Of a stretch of 64,000 nt of DNA, positions 27,401 through 40,100 are shown one piece after another. The stretch's first letter is position 1. The number at the start of each line of letters is the position of its first letter. This stretch comes from Phallusia mammillata. Taxonomy: Eukaryota; Chordata; Ascidiacea; Phlebobranchia; Ascidiidae. The notes beneath the pieces were generated by a model, which saw nothing but the letters and a program-made list of their open reading frames with translations, ran no database searches and was not told the DNA's origin. The stretch lies in assembly GCA_003260075.1 (NCBI GenBank), contig QLIY01000459.1, forward strand, positions 61,002 to 125,001, read 5' to 3'. The position numbers and the translations under genes were made by a program.

Positions 27401-30400
27401 TTCTCCCTCCTAATGTCAAAAAGGAGCAATAACTGAACCTAACTACTTTATATAAACTTAATAACACTTAAAAAGCGTCATGCTTTATTTTTTAAACGTT
27501 ATGGCAAACGCTCATGCCATTATAAGTGTTTGAAAAATAAGGCATGTCGCTTTTTACGTCTATTTTGGACGGTTATGAACAGATCTGTATATAGTGTTCA
27601 ATTACACTCTTCTGGTACATGTATATTCTTTGTAGCAACATTTTGACTACACAAGGGCACAAACAATATATTTTTGAAGCCAATCTCACCCCTCATGTGC
27701 CGCTCCTCTTGATATGTTGCTGATCTTATGCAGAGTTTCAATCGTGTTGAAGAGGTCGGTCTCAGTAACTGGAGATCCCTGCTTCTCATCGACCAGAAAC
27801 AAACGAACGAGTCGCATCGCAAACACCACAGCCATGTAGTTGAGGCCGCCCTCCATCGCCTGAATAGAAAATCATTTATTGAGATGCTAAGATTAATATG
27901 TATGCATAACTGGGATCAGCCCTGAAGCGTCTGTGCAGACCAGCGATCACGGCACACTCATATATGAATCATAGTAGGCCAGGGCCATCGAAGGCGCCAT
28001 ACCGAATCAGCCGGTCACCAAGCATTCACCACCATATGGCAAGGCATAGGCTAGATAAGCCTGCAGTGTGACCGATTGTAACCCCGTTGTCGGTACTGAC
28101 CTGTAGTAACCTGTAGGTGAGGTCAACGCACATCTNTAGGGGATCGCCAGATTGACCAGTATCAGTTAAGATAAACATAAATTCGTAACTGGGATCAGTC
28201 CTAAAGCGTTTAAAGGCGTTATACCGAATCAGCTGGTCACCAAGCATTCCCACATATGGTAAGGCACAGGCTTAAAAAACCTGGCCTGTGGTGGGATTCG
28301 AACCCACGACAGGAGCCTTATTAAAGGCGTTACACCCAATTAAGACTGGAACTGCCAAAGAAAAAATCTAGCACGCGGTTGAATTTAAATATTAAACCTC
28401 CCACCACCGTCAGGAATCGAACCCATGATCTATTGCTTTCCACCCACCTGTGCAAGATGTTGGTCGTATCCCCCCCCCCATCGCCTGATTGACCAGTATC
28501 AGTTAAGATGAACATAAATTCATAACTGGAATCAGCCCTGAAGCGTCAATGCAGAACAGCGATCGCGGCATACTTATCGATAAATTAGTACGCCAGGCCT
28601 GCCTATTAAAGGCAAATCAGTACGCCAGGCCTGCCCACCCTACCAACGACAGGATTTGAACCCAGTACCTGTTGCTTTCCACCCACCTGTGCGAGATGTT
28701 GGTCGTACTGTTGCATGTTGACGAGATGTGAGCGAATCAACAATTCGACAGCCTCTACATTGTACTTGTACTCGTCTCTGTGGTTTGTGAGACATTGTGT
28801 AACTTGCTTATTTGTCCATTGTGTTCCATAAGCCATCTGATCCTGCAAGGCTTTCAACGCTAGAATGTGGCAGTCTCTGTATCTCGCCAACGCCTGGTAG
28901 AAATATATAAAAACGGATAAATATTTTTATTAACAAAAAGATTTGGTTTTCATTTGATAAAACATTGAATTTAAATGAGTTTATTTGGTAAAAACTTATT
29001 TTATCTAAGGCAGGGTGGCCAAATGCGGCTCGCGGCGGTATTTCAAGCGGCCCGCAGCTGTGTTTTTCAAATTGTGTTGCGCATGGCCCGCCATCGCCCG
29101 GATTAGGTTTTTAGGATTTGGCGACTTGCGACTTCACGCAATTAAAGCCTTCCATGGGACTTTATTTCCCGGCAAAAAGGAAGTGTACATCGTGCTGACG
29201 CAACAAAATTCCACAATTTCTTAAATCCCGTATATTTGTGTTCTGATTCCAAAAAAAACGTTGGCCCGCGGGTGTCTTCACTTTGGTAAAAAACTACTAA
29301 CTACAAGAAAATTGAGCCAAGGTTTGAACAACTCACCTCTTGATCAGTGTTAGCGTGACTTGGAGCATCCAATAATCCTTCAACAGCTTTCTGGAGCAGC
29401 GCAAGAGCTGTGACGATCTCACGTGAGTTTCGAGCAAGTGAAAGAGCTTCGTGTAAGTTTTGCAACTGTAGGAACGGGGTGCTTGAAGGGGAAATCCCTA
29501 TCATCTGTGGGGTAAAAATATTAATCCGGTTTTGGGTGGGCGTTCGCCGGAATATTCTAGTTTTAAACTGGATTAAGTCGGTTTTAGCCTCCTACTGAAC
29601 CTCCAAACCGGTTTAAACCGGAAATCGAGTAAGCTCAAATAAGTTTTTGTCCCCCTTTTTCTTTTTGTGGTGGTCACAACAAAAATAATCGCTAGTATAT
29701 TTTGGTTTTAAACAGGTTTTAGCTGTTAACGAACCTCCAAACCCCCCCCCCTCCTACTGAACCTCCAAACCGGTTTAAACCGGAAATCGAGTAAGCTCAC
29801 ATAAGTTTTTGTCCCTCTTTTTCTTTTTGTGGTGGTCACAACAAAAAAAATCCCGGTTAAGCCTTGAACTTTTTTTCAGCTGTATTATTCCAACCGTTTT
29901 ATGACTGTTCCGTGTTCATTTGTCACATTTCAATTATTTGCCACAAAGTTCCATTTTGTCCAAAGAAATAGTTTAGGTTCAAAAACGTTTTATCGGATAA
30001 TTGCGCTGTAGAACCTTATGTAACCAGAAACACATTTCATTACATAACTGCCGTTCAAAAATATTCAAAGGTAAAGCGTTATATTAAGTTAATTATTCGT
30101 CATTTTGCAAACTAACGAAAATTATGCATGGTTTCTATGGTGAGTGTCGTATTAGGGTAATCACCTGCATGTGTTGTTCCATTTCTGCGGCGCAACGATC
30201 GTAAACTTGCGTCATTTCATCAACTGCCCACGGCTGAAACCGAAAACAGGTAGATTCAAATGTAATTGTCACGTTAATACACGTGTACCACTAGTGGTGC
30301 GTCAGAGCTTTCCAGGTGGTATGCGAGTAACTTTCTGGTGTACCTAAACAAGTCACATCATAAAAAGGAACTCAACTGACCCAACCGATCACACCTTGTT

Positions 30401-31191
30401 TCGTTAAGAACCCGTGTCTAGGACCTAGTTTTCAAATTACAAACCTTGCTGGTTTTAGAAGAGCTGTCCTAGTCAAAACGAATATATCTAACTAGAGAAT
30501 GTTGTCGGGTGGTATGCGATCAAAATAAGGTTGAAAAACACTAATCTAATTCCACATAGGGTTACAGAGAGTTTAAAAGTTTAATTTACTACAGAAGATC
30601 TAGATGTCCAACTTTAGGCCACGTTTTTCTGTGTTGTTGTGTTGTTAAAGAAGTTTTGTCATGTTGATAGTATATAAAACTTGCAAGATAACGTTTCGGT
30701 CGATAATGGCTCACTGCTGTCACCTACCGGCATTGGTTTAGTGAGAATTCCTGATGGTGGTGTTGTTGTAAAACCCGGAATACATCGAGCGAATTCCTCG
30801 TAAACTGCGGTCTGCTGCTGGGTGACTCCCCCAACCTGAGAAAATATTTAAAAATGTTATTTCAAGATTTAGAAGGTAAAAGTTTTTTTTTGCATAGATA
30901 TGGAAATTATCAGTTTTCAAACTGGACTTATAAAAAAATTCAAAACACTTGTATGTGTATAATTTCTGTGGTAGAGAAAATAGGAGCACTTCTGCTGTGC
31001 AAAACCTTTTGCAGTATAGTAACAACAACTAATTTGCGTTTAAATCTGTTACAAATACAACTTGGTGACCAGTTTAATTTTCCCACCTTAAGTCTGATCT
31101 GTTCTGGCATACGTTCAGCTTGGTAAGTGAGAACCACGGGATCACAATATCGGCGTCCCTCCTGTCGGGCGTGCTTACGTAGCTCGTATTC
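15464..31191 (-). CDS. CNOT1: CNOT1 exons 35-53: C-terminal NOT1 domain
   Basis: C-terminal part, including the NOT1 superfamily-homology domain that binds the CNOT2-CNOT3 module. Exon 35 has [20 protein letters not shown]. Others include [11 protein letters not shown] (38), [15 protein letters not shown] (39), [19 protein letters not shown] (42), [15 protein letters not shown] (44), [17 protein letters not shown] (45), [19 protein letters not shown] (48), [16 protein letters not shown] (50) and [18 protein letters not shown] (52). The last exon reads [14 protein letters not shown] and then a divergent Ser-rich tail ending VVQSS. The tail differs from the vertebrate end but starts in the right phase after a consensus donor (GTAAGT) at 16284-16285. 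Confidence 0.93.
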
Positions 31192-34100
31192 CTGATATAT
31201 TGATAAGGTTTTGAAGTTATACAATAACAAAAAATACTTACAGAACAGTACAGAACTTGCATATGACTGAATTAGATAAAAACGTGTGCTTTGGAATGCA
31301 ATGAAAATTTTGTATTTCTACATTACATTGGATGTAGTTTACAAACTTCAAAGAGCAATGTACAAAATTCCAGACAAAATACTTACATTGGCAAGTCGCT
31401 TATCGATGTCGTTGATAGCTCTCTCCACAGCTGTCTTCTGTACGAAGCAACAAGCCAACTCCACATTATCAGTTGCTATCACATTGGCAGCTTGGTCGAT
31501 CATTTCCTTCTGTTGTGGCCCAGGAACGGGTTGTTGCATCTAAATGGGGTTTTGAGGTTGAACTTTGTGCAACAAGCGATAGACTCTCAGTTTAAGCACA
31601 AGGCATTGGTAATGTGATAAGGCTTTAACTGAAAACTTGCCCACATTTACAACTAAAGTCAACCTAGGTTAAACCGGATTCCGTTAATCCGGATCTTCAC
31701 CTAAATTGGACAAAACTCCATGTAAGTTACAAATGATTTGTAATGTGGTAAGGCTTTAATTAATTGACATCGGTTAATCCGGATATTCGCCAAATCCGGA
31801 CAAAGTTTTGGTCCAAACGGGTCCGGATTAACTAAGGTTTATTGCCATATGTTAAAAGAACCAAGCATCAAACACAAGACCAAAAATATAAGTTCTTCAA
31901 ACACACAGTACACCTTAGTTAATCCGGACCCGTTTGAACCACACATTTGTCCGGATTAGGCGAAGATCCGGATTAACCAAATCCGGTTCAACCCAGGTTT
32001 AATGTCGTTACTTTGAAATTAAACTCGTAAAATTTTAAAAGCACATTGCGATTTAAAGAAAAGGTTTTACATTTTACAATACACAAGCCACATGTTTCTC
32101 ACCCTTGTAAGTTGTTGAATAAAGTTTTGTTTGAGATGATTGCTGATTCCTTGTAATATTTGTTCCCTGCAAGTTATTAATGCCATCCCTGCTGTGAGGT
32201 TGCGAACCTTAAAAGCGAAAAAGAATTTGGAAAAAAAATCTTGATCAAGTTTTTTTTGAACTATTACACAAAATTTTTTTGTGTCTTTTAATAGCAACAA
32301 AACCGGATTCAAAATGGTTTTTGTTTCTTTTATTATTGTTAAGAAAAAAAAATTGTACATATATTAGTAAGTTTTAATAGTTACACACAAACATACACTT
32401 GCGTATTCTTTATTACGCTAGGCTCATTGAAGGCGTCATACAGAATCAAGACAGAAATAGGCCAAACAAAAAATTCTACTCGGGGGTGGGATTCGAACCC
32501 ACACCAAACACATTAAAGGCATCATACTGAATCAGCCGATCACCAAGCATTCCCATACGAGAAGGCACAGGCTAGAAAAACTTAACCTGCGGTGGGATTC
32601 GAACCCACGCTCACATATTTCCAACCCTCACCATATGATAAGCTGCAGTTCGCATCCTGTATTCTTCGGGGTCTAGAGCGAAATCCTTCTTAACGATTTG
32701 TTCGCAAGTTGTGAGTGCAATCTTAATGGCTCTCTCCACTGCTGGTTGAGTGATCTCTTGTACAGCGCGCTCCACTGCCGTGCGGACACAAGTCTTAAGG
32801 TGAGGCTGGGCTTGCATTAATGGCAACTGGAAAAAAAGATGATGTTGTAAAAAAACATTCAGATATTGGACAACGAATGCTAAAAGGTAAATGACATATT
32901 TCCACTAAAAACTGTAATATTAAGTGTTTAAAAACAGTACAAACATTTGTGTTTTCATAAAAACTTCTCATAAACAAAACATAAAACGACATTTATCTTT
33001 CAAACAGTCTGGCTTCTCTACCCAGTATAAAACACTCTATTTCTCAGGAACACTATGTACGGAATACTATGTGTAGAATACACCACGCAGACGTTTCAAC
33101 CTGCACTAAGAGTTTTTCTATATACGCAAGTACTCTGGCAGTTATGTTTTCAATGACATTACTATGTTTATTTTTAAACAAACAATTTTACCTCCTTAGG
33201 AACACTATACACCGACTTGAAAAGTAATTTAATGTATTCTACACGTCTGCATGATGTATTTTATATACACCAGTTCATTGGTAGTTATGTTTATGAATAA
33301 ATTCACCTCCATTTTAATAGTAAGATGCGACTGTCCCCCCCCCCCCCACGCTCACATATTTCCAACCCTCACCATATGATAAGCTGCAGTTCTCATTCTG
33401 TATTCTTCGGGGTCTAGAGCAAAATCCTTCTTAACGATTTGTTCGCAAGTTGTGAGTGCGATCTTAATGGCTCTCTCCACTGCTGGTTGTGTGATTTCCT
33501 GTACTGCTCGCTCTACAGCCGTGCGGACACAAGTCTTCAGGTGAGGCTGGGCTTGCATTAACGGTAACTGGACAAAATATAGTGTTGTAAAAAACCTTTT
33601 AAATATTGGACTTAAACAAAAACAACTGGTAAAAAGGTATTCAGTAAATACTTGAAATGTTTGTTTTTTAATTTTAAAGGTATTTTACAGAAACAAGCAA
33701 TGAATTTAGTTGTGTTAAACAATATCAAATATATTAGGGTTTTCAGAACAACAAATGCTCAAAGGCAAATGACATATTTTTAATAAAAATGTAATATTAT
33801 GTGTTTAAAAACAGTACAAATATTTGTGTTTCCAAAGACGACTATCACATTTTTTTATTTTTTGTAAAATGTAAGTTCTTTAAAAGGTTTTTCTTGTGTT
33901 TTGATAAAAGAATGTTCAGCATCAACTGCTTTTTTTATAGAACTCTTATGGCAAATTTATTCTTTATTTCTTTGTTTATCGTGCACTGTACTATGAGCAT
34001 TCAGTGTTATTTACCCTGATAAAGGCGACCTGTATAGGACGTCGAAACGTCGGAATAAAATTACATTTGCCAGAAGAGCTCTATAAACTGATATTATGCC

Positions 34101-37100
34101 TGGCAGCAATAGCTTATGTATTCAAAATCACCTCCATTTTAATAGTAAGATGCGACTGAAGAGTGGAAACCGAATAAACATTGATATCGTGGAATGAGAA
34201 TCTCGGAGCCATAGCTGGCATCGGCATCATTGGGGCAGGTTGCGTTTGGCTGGTAGGGGGCGGGGCTGATGTTGGGGGGAACGCCCCCAGACCCATCAAA
34301 TTCTGTGAGCTGGAACTGGAAAATCAAAAGCATTGTGTAAATGGTTTGGGTTGACGAAATTAACATAACAGAAAAAGTACAACTTGGGGTAATGGTGTAA
34401 TTCGGATTTTGTCGCTAAATAAATATTCCCAATAGCCTAAATAATAAATTAACAAAAACCTAAATAATTGAGATATACGGTCATAAATCGGTACAAAATC
34501 ATTCAATGCAAGAATAATTAAACAAATATACGCAATTAGTTCACGTTGATTTCTCTTCAAAAAAATGCTTTCTGGATAATTTTGTCTGCATTCAAAACCG
34601 TTTATGTCAATTTCATACCCCTTCATAATATCCCCCCCCCCATACGCAATTAGTTCACGTTGATTTCTCTTCAAAAAAATGCTTTCTGGCTAATTTTGTC
34701 TGCATTCAAAACCGTTTATATCAATTTCTTACCCCTTCATAATATATAGTTAAGATGAACATAAATTCATAACCGGAATCAGCCCTGAAGCGTCTATGCA
34801 GTATTGTGATGACCTTCATAATATATTCATTTCAGCACTTTATATCGCTGGTGTCGGTGATGGCAAAAACTGTGAAGTTTTTCGTGTGGGCAAAACAAAC
34901 CAAACGCAGTAACACAAAAAAGTTTCTATTTTACCGCTCGTTTTGGTGTTGATATTTTGTAACTTCGGGCAAGTATTGTACAGCTTAAACGACCAGAGTT
35001 GGCACTAGGCCATAATTTATGTCGTAAATTTAACTTTCAAGTATATTCCAGGCTGACAAAAAAGCAGGCTTAGGGCGTTTACTGTCTAGTTTCTGTTGTA
35101 ATGTGTTCTACACACGTTCAAACGAAGTTATGTCTATTTATTGCCTTTTTTGCCTAACACACCACATACGAATATATTGTATATTTCTCACCTCTGAATC
35201 ACTTGTTCAGACGGGGTGCTCGATTTGTTGGGTAGCGAAATATCTTTCTTGTTCGACAACTGAAAAAAAACGATTTTAGTCAAAAGTCAAACATTTTAAC
35301 TGTTAATTTGATAACAAAATAAATTGACAAAAAGTTGAACAGCCACATTGTGTTTGATTTCAACAAAAAAATGGCAATCTCGCGCAGTGTCAAAATACTG
35401 TTTGGAAAATAAGAAGTTTTTAGCATTTTGTTGACCAAATTTACAAAAAAGTCTTTCAAGAAGACGACAAATTAATAAAATTAAACACATAATCATGAAA
35501 TTAGGGCTTGGCCCTTCTTTATATATTTTTCCAGACTTTTTATGTTATTTTTTTTTCGTTACTGAGTGATATAAAAATTTAAGTGACATAAAAATGTTCT
35601 TTTAATTGATGTTGGCTGATTTAGCCCATCAATATTTCGTTATTTTACTGCATTTCGTAGTAAAAATTGTACACTGTTTCACATAGATATCATATAACAT
35701 TTCTGTAGTTTTTCACATAGAAATCATATACCTGGCATTCAATTTTAAGCTTCACATCTGGATCTCGGAGATAATACGATGGTTTGATGTCGTTAATTTC
35801 GATTTGCAAGTTCTTGCATAAAACTTCGACTTCAAATTTCAGGTTCAACTGAAACAGAAAGATTAGATCGTGAAAACGTGTGTGGACTTGGATAGTTTAC
35901 AATGCATCTCTGTGGACATCTATCATTTTTTGAGTCAAGCGAATTCAGTCAATTGCAAAACCAATTTACTGCGCTGTTTATGCATTTAATCGGATTATGC
36001 AATTAACCGGATTCTTGCAAAAAAATGTATGGCTGAAACGCAATTATTCAGATTCTCTTGTAACTATATTTTACACAAAAATGCTCAACAATATGCAAGA
36101 CAAGTGAAACTTTAAAGTGGTTTGGTAATGGTGACATTTATTAAAAATTATCAAAGGGGTCTTTCAGATAATGTAGCGTCACTTCTAGTCTTCAAGTAGA
36201 TTCTGAAAGGAAGTTCTTGGTGTCAATGGTTTTTGAATGAGTTCAAACACTTTGAATTTTCATGGGAAATTATTTCAACAAACTTCAACCCCCCCCCCCA
36301 GATAATGTAGCGTCACTTCTAGTCTTCAAGTAGATTCTGAAAGGAAAGTTCTTGGGGTCAATGGTTTTTGAATGAGTTCGAACACTTTGAATTTTCATGG
36401 GAAATTATTTCGACAAACTTAACTTTGTGGCATATCTTTTACTTTCCCATTTCAAGGATTTACCACAAAATATATTTTGTAAGTGAGGTAGCGAGTGTTG
36501 GGGATAACTTTTGAAAAATCATGTTTACTGTCCAGCAAAACTTTTCTCAGAGAAAAACGAAAAGCACACTAAATAAAAACTTTTTAGGGGGTATAACTTT
36601 TGAAATATATTTAAAATTGTTACCTTGAGATCTTGTTCCATGTGAAGTTCGACCAATGCACTCATGATAGCGTCCGTCCACGGGTTGGGAGGTTTAAACA
36701 CTTTGCTCTTGCCCACAGATTCCAGGACTTTCGCAACAAAAGGTACAACGTACAATAATTCCTGTGCACCTTTACTGTAAGCTTCGTATAGTAATGACTT
36801 CAACTCGATGTCCTGTGTAGATGAAATACATAGTAAGACATTTGTTTTCATGTGGTATCATTTTAGCTACAGTATTTATTCAATTGTTAACCAGCTGCTT
36901 ATACAGTTTTTTTTTACATTTTAATTTCATACCGATATTATTTCTACACCCCTGCTTTTTGATATATTTTACGCATGTTAATTTGTTTTATGCATGTTAA
37001 TTTTACACGTCAGCATGCTCTGCTGGGTAGAATTACTGTGCGACTAACAAATAATGGCGAATAGCTTTACCACATTAGAAAGAAAGAAGTAATATGAAAT

Positions 37101-40100
37101 AATAGTAACTAACATTATTGCATGCAGCTTACACTACTTTTTGACACTTTACCATGCAACTTACAACTGAGGGTGGCTTATAATAAGAGTAATTTTGGCA
37201 CTCTACAGTAGTATTTAACGTTCCAAATTAAAAAAGTCTATATATATGACAAGGCGTAGCTTAAGCATGTGATCTGTGAATATGGGCTATGAATGATTTA
37301 AAACTGTTGAGGGGTGTAGACAAACACATACAAAAAATTATCCACAAAAAACCATTAAAAGGCCTATTTCAAATCTAACTGTTTTTTTAATATAATCCTT
37401 AAATATATAAAAAATAGTTGATGCCCAATTCTTCAGTACAAAATCATCATTTAATCATAAACATGGCAGTAATGTTTATGATTAAACTACTTTTCAAGTC
37501 CGTGCATAGTGTTCCTAAAAAATCATCATTGTTTCTTACAAGAAAATCCACAGCAACTTACATCGAACAGAATCGGTTTGTTCTTCGAGAGAGAAATAAT
37601 TCCCAGGAAATGACCCAAGTTTTTCAGCAAAGATCGATCGGAAAAATTTGCGATGGTTTTGTCCGACTTCAGAAGCACCTGAGAAAAAATCATTAAAAGT
37701 CAAAAATACAGAACTTTGATAAAAGCTAGGATTTCTAGGGTTACATTTGCTTTCACAAAATGGATTTTATTTGAAGACATTTTTCTTTTTAGGATGTTAA
37801 ATAACCTTTTTGCAAATGAATGCAAAACACTTTGCTTGTTTAATTTTGATAAAGCAAACATTTAACTATTCTGCAGTTCATTGACAGTAAATGATTTAAT
37901 GGCAAACAAATACAAAATCTTGTGCCTAACAATATTACCAAGGAACTTTAGACACTTTGTTAAAAAGTTTCTTGATCAAAAACTAAAAGCGGGACTATTA
38001 TACAGTAAATACAATTTATTGCAGAGGTTTCCGCGAGAACTGTTGTCATCACCGGTGTACTGTGCAGTGTTATAACTTATGGAGTACAAAGTAGTCCTTA
38101 AACAAGCTCTTACCCAGTTTGTGTTTGGCCGTTTACCAAAATTACCTGTTACTACAAGAAAAACAAAAAATAACAAACATGCCCTTGGGGTTGGCCCATA
38201 ATTGCCTATGGCTACAAGAACTCACATTATACATTAAACCTCCGTTAAATCAGATTCGGTTAATCTGGATCTTCGCTTAATTGGGACAAAAGTTGAGGTA
38301 CAAATGATTTGCAATGTGGTAAGGCTTAAACTAATCCCCCCCCCCCGTTTACCAAAATTACCTGTTACTACAAGAAAAACAAAAAATAACAAACGTGCCC
38401 TCGGGGTTGGCCCATAATTACCTATGGCTACAAGAACTCACATTACACATTAAACCTCCGTTAAATAAGATTCGGTTAATCTGGATCTTCGCCTAATTGG
38501 GACAAAACTTGAGGTACAAATGATTTGCAATGTGGTAAGTACAAAACTTGAGGTACAAATGATTTCTAATGTGGTAAGGCTTAACTAATCGACATCGGTT
38601 AATCCGGATCTTCGCGTAATCCGTACACATTTTAGAGCCAAAACGTGTCCAGATTAACGTAGGTTTACTGTATTTCTAAGCACAACAAAATATTTTGATA
38701 TTTTACAACAAGAAGACTTACAGTAATGTTGCGATAGACTTCCTCCTGCACCAGTTTGCTGAGTTGTGGAATCTTCAAGCAATCAAGGAAGTTGGAGTAG
38801 AGGAGATGGAAGTTGGGCTCGATGCTTACTCTCTTCATGACAAGATACTGGGATAACCATGGTGTGTACTCGTCCTTTATCGCGTCCCGCATCTCATCGG
38901 ACTACAACATAACCATTGTGTTAAGTCGAGGAAAGCTAAAGTCGTTGTGCTTGCCATATAGTGGTGAATGCTTGGTGACCAACTGATTCGATATGGTGCG
39001 TTCAATGGGCCTGGCCTACTATGATTTATACATAAGTGTGTCGTGATCGCTGGTTTGCATAAACGCTTCAGGGCTGACCCTAGTTAAGAATTTACGTTCA
39101 TCGTAACTCAAGCTGAGACAATGTTTTTTTAACCTCTGTACAATGACACACTGTAGCACCCCCCCCCCATAAATACAGCTTACCCCAACAAATACAACTC
39201 CTATTTAAACCAGCAAAATTTACATCTAAAACTTGAGGGGAGGAAATTTACTTAATTTTCACATGTGGTTTGAAGATAGACACATAAGCTTTGGAAATAT
39301 AACCTGTGAAGTTGATAAAAGATCCAATTTTAAATGATCTTTATACGGTTTAGCATCTACTATGCAGTATATTGAAGAGGAATGAAAATGTTTTGAATTG
39401 TTAAGTAAGGAATTCATTGAAAGAGGTTGGAAACCACTAATCTGACCCTTTTCACTCACATATTGTTCTTCATAAGACACAGATTACAATAGAATAAACA
39501 CACCATCCACCATAAATACAACACCTATTTAAACCAGCAACATCATACATCTGGCTGACATAAACCCTCCACCCACCTTAGGTTGCATGTTAGACACCGA
39601 GAGGTTGTTGAAGATGAAAGCGATCTTATCCTGAATCGCTTCTGGTGGCTCCGGGATCTTCTCTTCCGGAACCTGGGCTCCCAGGAGCGTGTCGATGTTG
39701 GTTGCCTTGGCAATGGACGGTTGCTAGGATACAAACAACGAAAATCTACCAATTGTATCGTATTGAAAGGCATTGATTAAAACCAAACACGACCCCCCCC
39801 CCGCCTTGGCAATGGACGGTTGCTAGGATACAAACAACGAAAATCTACCATTTGTACGTATTGAAAGGTATTGATTAAAACCAAACACGGAAGTTTCAGT
39901 GACGCGAAACAGAGACAGTACAAGCATAGAAATCTTACTTGTATTTCCTTCCCTACAGCGCCACCCAGTGTGATCTTGCTGCCCTCTGGTGGTTGTTGTG
40001 TAGGTGTGCTGGACTGTGGATTCCCTGCCTCTATAGCTTGTTGCTGTCTTGTGTTCTGCTGTTGTTGTTGAGCAAGAGCGATGCTGCCTGGTGTTGTAAC

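Noticed and set aside
32632-33567. Mutually exclusive alternative exons (exon 32 pair)
   Set aside because: Both copies encode the same protein and sit in longer duplicated blocks joined by a C run, so an allelic duplicate is simpler.
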